Both the position numbers and the translations under genes were made by a program. From the NCBI GenBank assembly GCA_900470805.1, contig UCCA01000012.1, forward strand, positions 287,083-351,082: a DNA stretch of 64,000 nucleotides, given 5' to 3'. Below the pieces are notes generated by a model. That model did not search any database, was not told the origin of the DNA, and saw nothing but the letters and a program-made list of their open reading frames with translations. Below, one piece after another: positions 26,716-34,318 of the stretch. This stretch comes from Hyphomicrobiales bacterium (lineage in GTDB: Bacteria; Pseudomonadota; Alphaproteobacteria; Rhizobiales; Rhizobiaceae). Numbering within the stretch: position 1 is the stretch's first letter; every line of letters begins with the position of its first letter.

Positions 26716-27438
26716 ATGTACGAGCACACCCATTTCGACTTCTCCGGCCTCAACGAGCGCGAGCGCTACAAGATCCTGATCGGCACGGTGATCCCACGGC
26801 CGATCGCCCTGGTGACAACCGTCAGCAAGGACGGCCAGCCGAACGCGGGGCCCTTCAGCTTCTTCAACGTGCTCACCCACGATCCGGCCATCGTCGCCAT
26901 CGGCGTCGAGAACTATTCGGACATGCGCTTCAAGGACACCGCCCGCAACATCCGCGAGACCGGCGAGTTCACCGTCCATATCTGCGACAATGCACTCGTC
27001 GATCAGATGGAAGTCTGCGCCATCAAGTTCGGCCCGGAGGTGAATGAGATGGATGAGGCCGGTCTCGCGACCGTGCCCGGACAGATGGTCCGCAGTCCAC
27101 GGATTCTCGCTGCCCCGGCAGCATTGGAATGCCGCCGCCACACGACCCTCCAAGTGGGCCCCGCCCGTGAGATCATCCTCGGCGAGGTCGTCGGCGTCTT
27201 CGTCCGCAGCGACGCAGTCAATGCATCGAACCTGCACATCGACCAGCAGATGATGGACGCTGTCGGCCGTATGGGCGGCCATACCTACGCCCGCACGCGC
27301 GATCAGTTCGACATCAAGACGCTGACGCCACAGGAGTGGGAAGGGCGGAAACTGGCTGCAGAACAAGCCACCGATCTCCCAGCGTCTAATACGTCACTTA
27401 TCGGCACACCCGGAATAGCGAGTCTTTTTCGGCGCTAA
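26716..27438 (+). CDS. Flavin reductase-like FMN-binding protein
   Basis: A 240-residue member of the flavin reductase/DIM6-NTAB family. The split-barrel core is recognisable from LIGTVIPRPIALVTTV, PNAGPFSFFNVLTHDPAIVAIG and EFTVHICDNAL. The ATG at 26716 directly follows the M24 stop, with GAGG six bases before it, so it is translationally coupled. It may reduce or oxidise the imported substrate, or bind FMN for a partner; this is inference. Last gene of the operon before the integrase-bearing region. Confidence 0.85.
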   Translation: MYEHTHFDFSGLNERERYKILIGTVIPRPIALVTTVSKDGQPNAGPFSFFNVLTHDPAIVAIGVENYSDMRFKDTARNIRETGEFTVHICDNALVDQMEVCAIKFGPEVNEMDEAGLATVPGQMVRSPRILAAPAALECRRHTTLQVGPAREIILGEVVGVFVRSDAVNASNLHIDQQMMDAVGRMGGHTYARTRDQFDIKTLTPQEWEGRKLAAEQATDLPASNTSLIGTPGIASLFRR

Positions 27439-27490
27439 CTAGCGGCAATAATTTCCGCTTTCGAACCTGAAGTTTGCGGTGAGGCGGCCA

Positions 27491-29452
27491 TTAAGCGCCC
27501 CTCGGCCGCTCTGCGTCAGATAATAGTTTCCCCAAACCTGACATCCATTCATCAAGGTAATGCGAGCACCGATAGGGTGGGTGTACAGGAAAGCATAGAC
27601 AGAAGGAACGTAGCAAGGCCATGCCGTGGCGAAGTGCATGGAAAGCGCGATCCCACATATTCTCTCCCAAGGACTGTTTCATGATCGGGAGGAAAACGTC
27701 GTAGAAGCGGTCGCCAGGATCATTGATGGTCTTGTGGGAAAACAGGTCCGGAAAAACAGCCTCATATCCCAGGTCCTGGAGTGCGCTGCAGTATTCCATG
27801 AAGCCCAAGCGAACCAGCTCATCAGGGAGGGGCAACAGCCGCTCTGATTGCTCAGTCTTCAGTCTGCGAAACTTATTTGTCCGCAGAATCAGCACAAGGC
27901 CACCGTCGTCTTCTGCGATGTCGTCTAGCGCGAGACCCGCGAACTCGCGTCGGCGAGCACCAAGGTAGGAGAACATGATTGGCAAGAAGTAGGCCGCGTC
28001 GTGGAAGACATCCGGTCCCGGCTTGCCACGGCCGCGCCGATCATCGCGCGATCCAGTAAAGACCGGCGATGCAAAAATCGGTTGGATTTCTTCAGGCGTC
28101 GGCTTGTGCTGCTGTTTGCGAATAGCGTCGGCTTTGGGCTTTTTCGGCCTCAGGCCGTCAAAAGTCCAATCGTTGAGTTCAAACCCGTGGCCGCGTACAT
28201 GCTTGAGGAAGTGGTTCAGGTTTCCAAAATGCTTGCGAATGGTTCCGGCGCTCAGTCCGACCGCCGCTTTTTTTCCGTCCTTCTCGGCCTGCTCCTGCAG
28301 CTTCCGCCCTTCCGCGCGAAGTTCAGGTGCTGACATTGTTCTCGTACGTGCACTTTGTCCCCATCGTACGGGAATGGCGTTAAAGTGCTGGCGCAGCTCG
28401 CCAAGGTGGTACTGTGTGATCTGTCCGGTATGTTCGACACCGTGTTCTTCAAGCACCGCTTTAAACATACGAACGAGGGCGCGCGCATCGCGCGCGGTGT
28501 CATCGTCCCAGGTGTCTTTCATGTTCTGGGCGAGCTTTTCGCATTCGGCCTCGAAATCCGCGACCTGAATAACCGGCTGCGTTTTCACACCATCGTCGCT
28601 TTCGATAGCAGCGCGTCGCGGTGATGGAGAAAGATCGAGCACGGCGATCGGGAAGGGCTCGGGAGGGTATGGTGGCGGAGCATCTTCGACCGAATTCGAG
28701 ATTTGGGATGCCGGTGGCGTGGCGATCTCAGGCGCCTCTTCGTAGGCAATAGGCTGCGGATTTGGCCTTGGGCCACCAGTGAGTTCACTGAGTTCTCGGT
28801 CCGCAAGAGGATGCCTTTCTGCGACGTCGAACAGCGCTTCCGCCCGGCCGCTGAAATAGGCCTTCATTGCCTTTTCATGATTGAGGGCATTTGGGCTGAT
28901 ATCGAACTGGTGCATCAGCATTTGAATTCCATCCTGGAAGCCAGGGCTGTTCGCCTCATGACGCAGTTCAAGATAGTTCGATCTGATCGCGAAGATATGT
29001 GAGGTGGGGACCCCGTTTTCGAGGAGGTACCTGGATCCGCTGCAGCCTTCCTGCAGAGTTAGCTTTCGGCGGATGCCAAACATGGCGAGCAGCTTGTATG
29101 CCCAACCATTTTCCAGATCGAGCTCAAGTTCCTCGATATCAGCCGGACGGCCATAGCGTCTTGCGACGATCGAGACGTCTTCGAGATGTATGAGCATGAC
29201 GTCCCGTTCGTGTTCGCAAAGCTTCTGAAGCTGGGCCTTCGACATTGGTTCTTTCGGTTTCATCTTCAGTTCGGCCATCAGCATGTTGAGCTTTCTGCCG
29301 ATTGCCTGGGCCTTTTTATGATCGGAACAATGAAGGCTCAGTGAAAGCCGGCTGCCCGGCTGGCACCGCGCGAAAGAAGCGGGGATACGTGCGCGCCAGT
29401 AGAAGATGTGGCCGCGGCGAATAAGGTTCTCGACGTCGTGGCGGACCGCCAT
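27491..29452 (-). CDS. Tyrosine recombinase (integrase), C-terminus altered
   Basis: A ~653-residue large phage/island integrase. It has an N-terminal arm region, a Pro-rich linker (~210-270), a core-binding domain (~310-440) and a catalytic domain with YLGARRREFAGLALDDI and the box FHALRHGMA. After that box the protein reads LLRSFCLCFPVHPPYRCSHY and ends within ~40 residues. The expected second GH motif and the nucleophilic Tyr are missing, so it is probably frameshifted or truncated at a junction and inactive. ATG 29452 is taken; a GTG lies eight codons upstream. It lies outside the tRNA attachment site of the main prophage, so it may belong to an older element. Confidence 0.75.
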   Translation of the reverse strand: MAVRHDVENLIRRGHIFYWRARIPASFARCQPGSRLSLSLHCSDHKKAQAIGRKLNMLMAELKMKPKEPMSKAQLQKLCEHERDVMLIHLEDVSIVARRYGRPADIEELELDLENGWAYKLLAMFGIRRKLTLQEGCSGSRYLLENGVPTSHIFAIRSNYLELRHEANSPGFQDGIQMLMHQFDISPNALNHEKAMKAYFSGRAEALFDVAERHPLADRELSELTGGPRPNPQPIAYEEAPEIATPPASQISNSVEDAPPPYPPEPFPIAVLDLSPSPRRAAIESDDGVKTQPVIQVADFEAECEKLAQNMKDTWDDDTARDARALVRMFKAVLEEHGVEHTGQITQYHLGELRQHFNAIPVRWGQSARTRTMSAPELRAEGRKLQEQAEKDGKKAAVGLSAGTIRKHFGNLNHFLKHVRGHGFELNDWTFDGLRPKKPKADAIRKQQHKPTPEEIQPIFASPVFTGSRDDRRGRGKPGPDVFHDAAYFLPIMFSYLGARRREFAGLALDDIAEDDGGLVLILRTNKFRRLKTEQSERLLPLPDELVRLGFMEYCSALQDLGYEAVFPDLFSHKTINDPGDRFYDVFLPIMKQSLGENMWDRAFHALRHGMALLRSFCLCFPVHPPYRCSHYLDEWMSGLGKLLSDAERPRGA

Positions 29453-29610
29453 GGGATAGTTGCCCTTGCCTGCCACCGGAGCTGCCGCCGCGTATATTTC
29501 GCGTGGGCATCACCTGTGGGCTACAGTTCTGGGCATCAGGTCGCCAATGATGCCAAAACGATATCCGGCACGACTGGAAAATCAAGGAATTAAGGGCATT
29601 TAGGGAGAAT

Positions 29611-29655
29611 TGGCTGGGGAACCTGGACTCGAACCAAGATTAACGGAGTCAGAGT
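29611..29655 (-). other. Left attachment site: 3' part of a tRNA-Gln(CUG) gene
   Basis: Read on the minus strand, the segment gives an anticodon loop and 3' stem (CTCTGACTCCGTTA), variable loop, T-arm (TTGGTTCGAGTCCA) and 3' acceptor strand TTCCCCAG followed by CCA. Anticodon CUG and the weak A72 with discriminator G fit tRNA-Gln. The 5' half is absent, so this is a remnant created by integration. The intact gene is expected at the right end of the prophage, outside the window. The integrase starts 90 bases away. Confidence 0.75.
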
Positions 29656-29744
29656 GTTCTAGCGAACGTTGTTTTCATTCGGTTTCCGGGCGGCATGTTG
29701 CAGCCATGTTGCGGATCAACATCCCCGAAATGTTTATCAGCACC

Positions 29745-30941
29745 TCAAACGGAGAAAAGTGCAGCCTCTGCAGCAGCCATTTCCGCCCCTTCATCGGCGC
29801 TTGGAAACAGGTGTCCGTAGGTGTCAAACGTCACCTGAATTGAGCTGTGCCCCATGCGCGTTTGAACCGCCTTGGCGGTCAGTTCGAGCCCGCCGTCGGA
29901 CTTCCGGTTGATGCACCAACTTGCATACCAATGGCGCAGCGCGTGGAAGCCGGTGTATTTCGGTTCGATGACCGCTTCCCCATCCTTGTCCTTCTTCCCC
30001 GTATCGACCGACAAGCCGGCCGCGATCTCGGTGGCCCACAGTCCGCGATGAAGCATGTTCTGGTGAAACTCGATGTTGCCCGCCTGGTTCGGGAACACGA
30101 GACCGGCGTCACTGACTGGGCAGGCCAGCTTCCATTCCTTCAGCGTGTTGATGACCATGGGCGGGAGCGGCACTGTCCGTTGCCCAGCTTCCGACTTCGG
30201 CATGCCAACTTCGCCGTAGCGATCAGCGCGCTGCCGGATGTGTAGCAGCCCCTTCTTCAGGTCGACGTCTTCCCACCGTAGCCCGCGCGCCTCGCTCGAC
30301 CGAATGCCGGTAAAGGTCATCGTCACCAGCAAAGGACGGTAGCGCCCCGTGGCGGCGTCAAGGATCGCCTTCACCTCGCCGTTGGTTGGAATGTCCACGC
30401 CGACGCGCAGCTTCGCCTTGGCGCGGCGCTCTGACGCCTTCGTGCCTGATCTCGCCTTCGATAGCTCGTGGACCGCGTTGCGCACGACGAGGCCTCGCCC
30501 TTGGGCATCAGCAAGGATGCTGCCGAGGCTTACGGTCACCCGCTTGACCATTGCGGCCGATCGACCCTTCTCGCGCAAATCATCCTGAAACGACCGCACC
30601 CACGGTGCCGTTACCTTCGTCAGCTTCACCGCGCCGGCGAGCGGGACAATGTGCAGGTTCAAATGTTGCCTGCGCTGATCCATTGACGTGCGCTCAAGCC
30701 CAGCTGCATCTCCCGACTTCAGCCAAAATTTGCCCGCTTCCTCAATCGTGATCGTTGCGCTATCGGCGACGTGTGTTCCTTCGCGCACCTCGACGGTGGC
30801 AGTCGCCGCGAACTGGTCGGCTTCCTTCTTCTTGGCAAAGGTCTTCAGTCGGCGCTTGCCGGTGGTGTCGACGTAGTCAACGACCCAGGCCGTTTTCTCG
30901 ACGCCTTTTGGGGTTTTCCACTCGCGCTTACGAACTGACAT
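29745..30941 (-). CDS. int: Phage integrase (tyrosine recombinase)
   Basis: A 398-residue recombinase with a complete catalytic set: Arg in GIRSSEARGLRW, HALRHWYASW, GHSSIQVTF and the nucleophile in DTYGHLF. An arm-binding N-terminal domain (MSVRKREWKTPKGVEKTAWV) and SAM-like core-binding domain precede it. The ATG at 30941 has GAGG six bases upstream; longer frames to 31049 read antisense to nothing known. Located next to the tRNA-Gln attachment site and overlapping the 3' end of the Arc-like gene by 14 bases, so the two are expressed together. Confidence 0.93.
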   Translation of the reverse strand: MSVRKREWKTPKGVEKTAWVVDYVDTTGKRRLKTFAKKKEADQFAATATVEVREGTHVADSATITIEEAGKFWLKSGDAAGLERTSMDQRRQHLNLHIVPLAGAVKLTKVTAPWVRSFQDDLREKGRSAAMVKRVTVSLGSILADAQGRGLVVRNAVHELSKARSGTKASERRAKAKLRVGVDIPTNGEVKAILDAATGRYRPLLVTMTFTGIRSSEARGLRWEDVDLKKGLLHIRQRADRYGEVGMPKSEAGQRTVPLPPMVINTLKEWKLACPVSDAGLVFPNQAGNIEFHQNMLHRGLWATEIAAGLSVDTGKKDKDGEAVIEPKYTGFHALRHWYASWCINRKSDGGLELTAKAVQTRMGHSSIQVTFDTYGHLFPSADEGAEMAAAEAALFSV

Positions 30942-31509
30942 CATCGCCCTCTGGAGCGTCGACGCTGGGCGCTTCGGCCCATGGCGGTACCAGCTCGACA
31001 ATTCGTCGAGCTTCCCCTTCGCCAATAGCAACGCGGATACTTTCCTCACGCCTCTGAACTCGGTCGATGCTCATCTGGATGAGTCCATTCGCTAGGCCAT
31101 TCACTGCTCCCTCGAAGGAGAGTTCCCATTCTTCGAGTAGCTTTTGGAAGCTTTCGGCAACTTCTTTTTCAAGCTTGATTACAGATGGAGTTTTAGTTCC
31201 CGCAATTTTGCGAAGATGTTCGTTGGCAGAGTCAAGTCTACCTAAGACAATCTGCACTTGGTCAGTCGACGTGAGCCCATCCGACACCTGCTCGGCCTTA
31301 ATGGTTTCGAGCAGAGCTATTGTATAGTCGAGCTGTTCCACGACTTCATCAAAGCCCGGCTGTTCTGGGAAATAATCCCGTAAAACGTCGAGGATTTCCT
31401 CGTTCATAGATTTGCCGCTCGTCTCCGCGGACAACTTTATCTGTTCCCGCATCCCCGGCGGCAATCTCAGCGGAAACTGGTCGGAGCCACGCCCTGGTTT
31501 CTTACTCAT
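30928..31509 (-). CDS. Arc-like ribbon-helix-helix DNA-binding protein, candidate prophage repressor
   Basis: A 193-residue protein whose first ~50 residues match the Arc-type ribbon-helix-helix: FPLRLPPGMREQIKLSAETS then KSMNEEILDVLRDYF. A long helical, charged region follows (~60-160). The gene is divergent from the early genes. The 114-base gap between them holds three copies of AAATCACnGTAATTT, the likely operators. No CI-type repressor is present nearby, so this protein is the best candidate for lysogeny control. It forms a leftward unit with int. Confidence 0.8.
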   Translation of the reverse strand: MSKKPGRGSDQFPLRLPPGMREQIKLSAETSGKSMNEEILDVLRDYFPEQPGFDEVVEQLDYTIALLETIKAEQVSDGLTSTDQVQIVLGRLDSANEHLRKIAGTKTPSVIKLEKEVAESFQKLLEEWELSFEGAVNGLANGLIQMSIDRVQRREESIRVAIGEGEARRIVELVPPWAEAPSVDAPEGDDVSS

Positions 31510-31531
31510 TCCTACCTAATCCCCAATAATG

Positions 31532-31546
31532 AAATCACAGTAATTT
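31532..31546. promoter_or_regulatory. Operator 1 of the immunity region
   Basis: AAATCACAGTAATTT, a near-palindrome, 22 bases upstream of the Arc-like gene start. It matches two further sites at 31568 and 31587. Confidence 0.65.
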
Positions 31547-31567
31547 CTTTTCGCTTGACGCGCAATA

Positions 31568-31582
31568 AAATCACGGTAATTT
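31568..31582. promoter_or_regulatory. Operator 2 of the immunity region
   Basis: AAATCACGGTAATTT. It lies downstream of a TTGACG box (31555-31560) and overlaps the expected -10 position for rightward transcription, so occupation would block the early promoter. Confidence 0.65.
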
Positions 31583-31586
31583 ACAT

Positions 31587-31601
31587 ACATTACGGTGATT
31601 T
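31587..31601. promoter_or_regulatory. Operator 3 of the immunity region (inverted)
   Basis: ACATTACGGTGATTT, the reverse-complement version of the other two sites (13 of 15 positions agree). It sits just before the AGGAGG of the first rightward gene. Confidence 0.6.
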
Positions 31602-31623
31602 CATTATCAGGAGGTTAAGGGAA

Positions 31624-31821
31624 GTGACGAAAAATAGCGTTGCAAGCACGCCGATCGAATTGATTTGGGGTGCCGAAGAAATTGCGAAAGCCATCGGGCG
31701 TTCGCGTCGGGCGGTGTTTCACATGCTCGACAATGGCGAGTTGCCGGCAAAGAAAGTTGGCGGCCGCTGGGTTATCGAACGTAGCAAGCTTATCGCCTTC
31801 TTCATGGAAGAGGCGGCCTGA
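31624..31821 (+). CDS. Small helix-turn-helix protein (excisionase/MerR-like)
   Basis: A 65-residue protein from a GTG start, preceded by AGGAGGTTAAGGGAA. The core WGAEEIAKAIGRSRRAVFHM...LPAKKVGGRWVIERSKL (broken here for length) is the winged-helix pattern of excisionases and Cro-like phage regulators. First gene of the rightward operon, under the triple operators. It could be excisionase or an anti-repressor-type regulator. Confidence 0.78.
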   Translation: MTKNSVASTPIELIWGAEEIAKAIGRSRRAVFHMLDNGELPAKKVGGRWVIERSKLIAFFMEEAA

Positions 31822-31904
31822 CTATGACCCAGAAAAGGAAAGGCTCGGCAACCGCGCCAACGGTCCCGAGCCATGGTTCGAACATCCCCAGAAAGGATAT
31901 CAAA

Positions 31905-32351
31905 ATGAACGCCATGACGAATACCACATCCGCGACAAATGTCAAAGCGCCGCTCATCCATCAGATCAGCGAAGACGACTTGGAACAGCTCACGATGAAA
32001 GAGCTGGGGGCGTTGTACGATGCCTATCATTTGATCGGGGAAACGCTCTGCGCGGCGCTCAATCAGCCTAAGTTCATTGTCGGCAGGTCGAACATGTTCA
32101 ACGCCGCTGGCGACCTAGTAGACAACTTAGACAGTCACCTTTCCGAGGTGATTAGCGCCATCGTTTCAGTCGCCAAGGCTGCGCATCCTACCACGGTTGA
32201 AGCAGCTGAGCACAAGGCATGGATACTCTTCAAATTCGAAGCCAGCTGCGCCGACGATGTTCCCTTATTCCTGAAGCTTGCAGCCGAACAAAATCTTGCG
32301 GTTGCCGAGGCTGAATTCGCGGCGAAGCAAACGGTGCGGAAGGGGGCATGA
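31905..32351 (+). CDS. Hypothetical early phage protein, helical
   Basis: A 148-residue protein of unknown function. The start at 31905 is set by AAGGA seven bases upstream; an in-frame ATG at 31824 is possible. The composition is helical, with ELGALYDAYHLIGETLCAAL followed by LDSHLSEVISAIVSVAKA. It overlaps the next gene by ATGA and resembles the next two small proteins in helix layout. Confidence 0.65.
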   Translation: MNAMTNTTSATNVKAPLIHQISEDDLEQLTMKELGALYDAYHLIGETLCAALNQPKFIVGRSNMFNAAGDLVDNLDSHLSEVISAIVSVAKAAHPTTVEAAEHKAWILFKFEASCADDVPLFLKLAAEQNLAVAEAEFAAKQTVRKGA

Positions 32352-32635
32352 CTATGGCTAACGTTCCGAAACTCAACGTCACCCCTTCCGATGTCTATTA
32401 TCACCTCATGGAGCTTGGTGGCTTGCTGGATACGATCTGCAATGTCCTTGGTGACATGGAATATGCCCGCCAGGACGGCACCCGCATCGACGAACTCGAC
32501 CAGGTGTATCGTCTGAACCGTATCGCTCAGCGCGAAACGCAGCGCCTCACCGAAGCCGCCTCCTTCTTGGATAAGCCCTCGGTCGAAAAAGCTGTTGCCG
32601 CTGCCCTAAACTTTGCGGAGGGCTCCCACAAATGA
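32348..32635 (+). CDS. Hypothetical small helical phage protein
   Basis: 95 residues, no family recognised. The pattern DVYYHLMELGGLLDTICNVL then RIAQRETQRLTEAASFLD recalls the preceding and following proteins, suggesting a small helical bundle. The start overlaps the upstream stop and the stop overlaps the next start. Confidence 0.65.
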   Translation: MTMANVPKLNVTPSDVYYHLMELGGLLDTICNVLGDMEYARQDGTRIDELDQVYRLNRIAQRETQRLTEAASFLDKPSVEKAVAAALNFAEGSHK

Positions 32636-32850
32636 CGAAGTTGGATCCTGATTTTGACACTGACCTGGCCATCAGAATGGCAAGTCATCTGCGAGTGGCG
32701 GCTAACGCGATCGCTATAGTCAAGCACCAGATTGAAGTCGAAGGGTCGACCTGGGATGTCCAGTTCGAGACGCTGGAACAGGTTTCAGATCTGCTGAAAG
32801 ACATTGCCAACATCGTTGGCGACGCATTCAAGGGGAGGGTATCCCTATGA
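32632..32850 (+). CDS. Hypothetical small helical phage protein
   Basis: 72 residues: DLAIRMASHLRVAANAIAIV followed by LEQVSDLLKDIANIVGDAF. It is coupled by four-base overlaps on both sides. Function unknown; probably related to its two upstream neighbours. Confidence 0.6.
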   Translation: MTKLDPDFDTDLAIRMASHLRVAANAIAIVKHQIEVEGSTWDVQFETLEQVSDLLKDIANIVGDAFKGRVSL

Positions 32851-33614
32851 CCCTTCCTATTGAACACAAGCAATCGCTCTCATCGCTGCTAGACAAAGCC
32901 GCATCTGCCCTCGTCTCGGCGAAAACGAGCGCCGATATCTTGGAGGCCAAGGAGATCGCCCAGGTAGCCTATGACGCTGCCAAAACGGCAGGTCGTCTTG
33001 CAAGAGCAAAAACCGCTCATGACTCGGTTCTGTCGGAGGTGTATCTCGCTCAGTCGCACGCCCTTACCATTGAGGCGCGCGCTAAGATGCGCCTCGCCGA
33101 GGAGTACAGCGCTGCGCAGGATCGCGGCGAGGTGGTAGGCCCGCATGGTGGAGCGGCAAAACGGGTTCCAAACGAGAACCCGATTTCGACTATTGCCGAC
33201 ATAGGCCTCACGAAAAAGGAAATCCACGAAGCGCGCCAGATCCGTGATGCTGAACGGGCGGAGCCAGGCATTGTGCAGCGAGCCCTCGACGCTCGTCTCG
33301 CGCAGGGGCTCGAACCGACCCGAGCTTCGCTGCGTGAAGCGGTGATAGAAGCCGCCAAGCAGGGCATACGGGGAGGAGGGGGCAAATCTACTGCCGCAGT
33401 TCGCAACCCGATGTATGTGCCACCCAGTCAGGCTGGGGCGGCGTGGACGCACCTCTACGGCACCTGCCGCGCTCTCGCGGAATGGGCAACGGACGACAAC
33501 AAGGTGCTGGCTTTGGATGGCAAGGCTGAACGCACAGACGACCAGACCGCCAACATCGCCGCGATCCGCCGCGCGGCGACGATTCTCAACGACATTTTGG
33601 TGTGGTGCAAGTAG
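32847..33614 (+). CDS. ParB-like or related phage early protein
   Basis: A 255-residue, strongly helical protein. The middle contains MRLAEEYSAAQDRGEV and then GLTKKEIHEARQIRDAE, a pattern seen in phage and plasmid proteins annotated as ParB-like or partition-related. The conserved ParB nuclease motif is not visible. The C-terminal part ends DILVWCK. It lies directly upstream of another early gene and four genes before the replicative helicase; a replication or segregation accessory role is possible. Confidence 0.5.
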   Translation: MTLPIEHKQSLSSLLDKAASALVSAKTSADILEAKEIAQVAYDAAKTAGRLARAKTAHDSVLSEVYLAQSHALTIEARAKMRLAEEYSAAQDRGEVVGPHGGAAKRVPNENPISTIADIGLTKKEIHEARQIRDAERAEPGIVQRALDARLAQGLEPTRASLREAVIEAAKQGIRGGGGKSTAAVRNPMYVPPSQAGAAWTHLYGTCRALAEWATDDNKVLALDGKAERTDDQTANIAAIRRAATILNDILVWCK

Positions 33615-34070
33615 ATGCAGAACGACAAGCTTGACCTGTTCTACCAGGAAGTTCACCTCGCCATGCTGGAGGTGGGAAACAGTGCGCCGCGGATCGCCGA
33701 TCGCGTTATCGCGGCGGCCTTCCCCGACACGTCAGAAGCCGCCGAACGCGAGGGAGCCGACAAGATGCTGCGCGACGGCGTCGTGTCCTTCCTCAGCAAT
33801 TACCTGAAGCGCCACTCGAACGGGCCGGCGCTGACGCAGCAGGATTTCGCGGACATCTCCGACGAGTTCGAAAGCATCGTCAGGAAGCTGAGCAAGCCCA
33901 GCCACTATGTTCCCTCTCTGGAGCAGCACATGCCCGTGGGCTATCTCGTGGCAAACCCAGAACACCTAGACGAAGCCCGTAAATACAAACGCGCAAAGGG
34001 TCTTGAAACGCTGGCAGAGGCCGACGTGCTCGACGAGCTTTACGATGCAGTCACGAGGAGGCTTCTCTGA
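33615..34070 (+). CDS. Hypothetical early phage protein
   Basis: 151 residues, acidic and helical, unrecognised. It starts immediately after the TAG of the previous gene, and its stop overlaps the next start by one base. Its context, just before the helicase, suggests a replication-region accessory protein. Confidence 0.6.
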   Translation: MQNDKLDLFYQEVHLAMLEVGNSAPRIADRVIAAAFPDTSEAAEREGADKMLRDGVVSFLSNYLKRHSNGPALTQQDFADISDEFESIVRKLSKPSHYVPSLEQHMPVGYLVANPEHLDEARKYKRAKGLETLAEADVLDELYDAVTRRLL

Positions 34071-34318
34071 TGGCCGACGATAACATCGTCCCGTTCAAGC
34101 CAGACAATGACAACAAGGTCATTTCCCTTCGCGCGCATACGACGGTGGCAAAGCGCGCCCCAACGCTGGAGGAGCAGAACGCCGCTTGGGTAGCTTATGC
34201 GGAGGCTCGAACAAAAGCAGACAGGACGCTTCGGTTTGAGGACGGGAAGGCGGCAGCACTGGCCTATGGCCACTTCATCGACTTGTTCGTCCGTCAGGAG
34301 CTGGGGGTGAATCCGTGA
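34070..34318 (+). CDS. Hypothetical small phage protein
   Basis: 82 residues (MADDNIVPFKPDNDNKVISL...). Unrecognised. It has an unstructured acidic N-terminus and a helical rest. Its stop overlaps the GTG start of the helicase gene. Confidence 0.6.
   Translation: MADDNIVPFKPDNDNKVISLRAHTTVAKRAPTLEEQNAAWVAYAEARTKADRTLRFEDGKAAALAYGHFIDLFVRQELGVNP

Noticed and set aside
32889..33656. 255-codon minus-strand frame opposite the ParB-like early gene
   Set aside because: Same length and span as the sense gene, no start signal, and opposite to the tightly overlapped operon.
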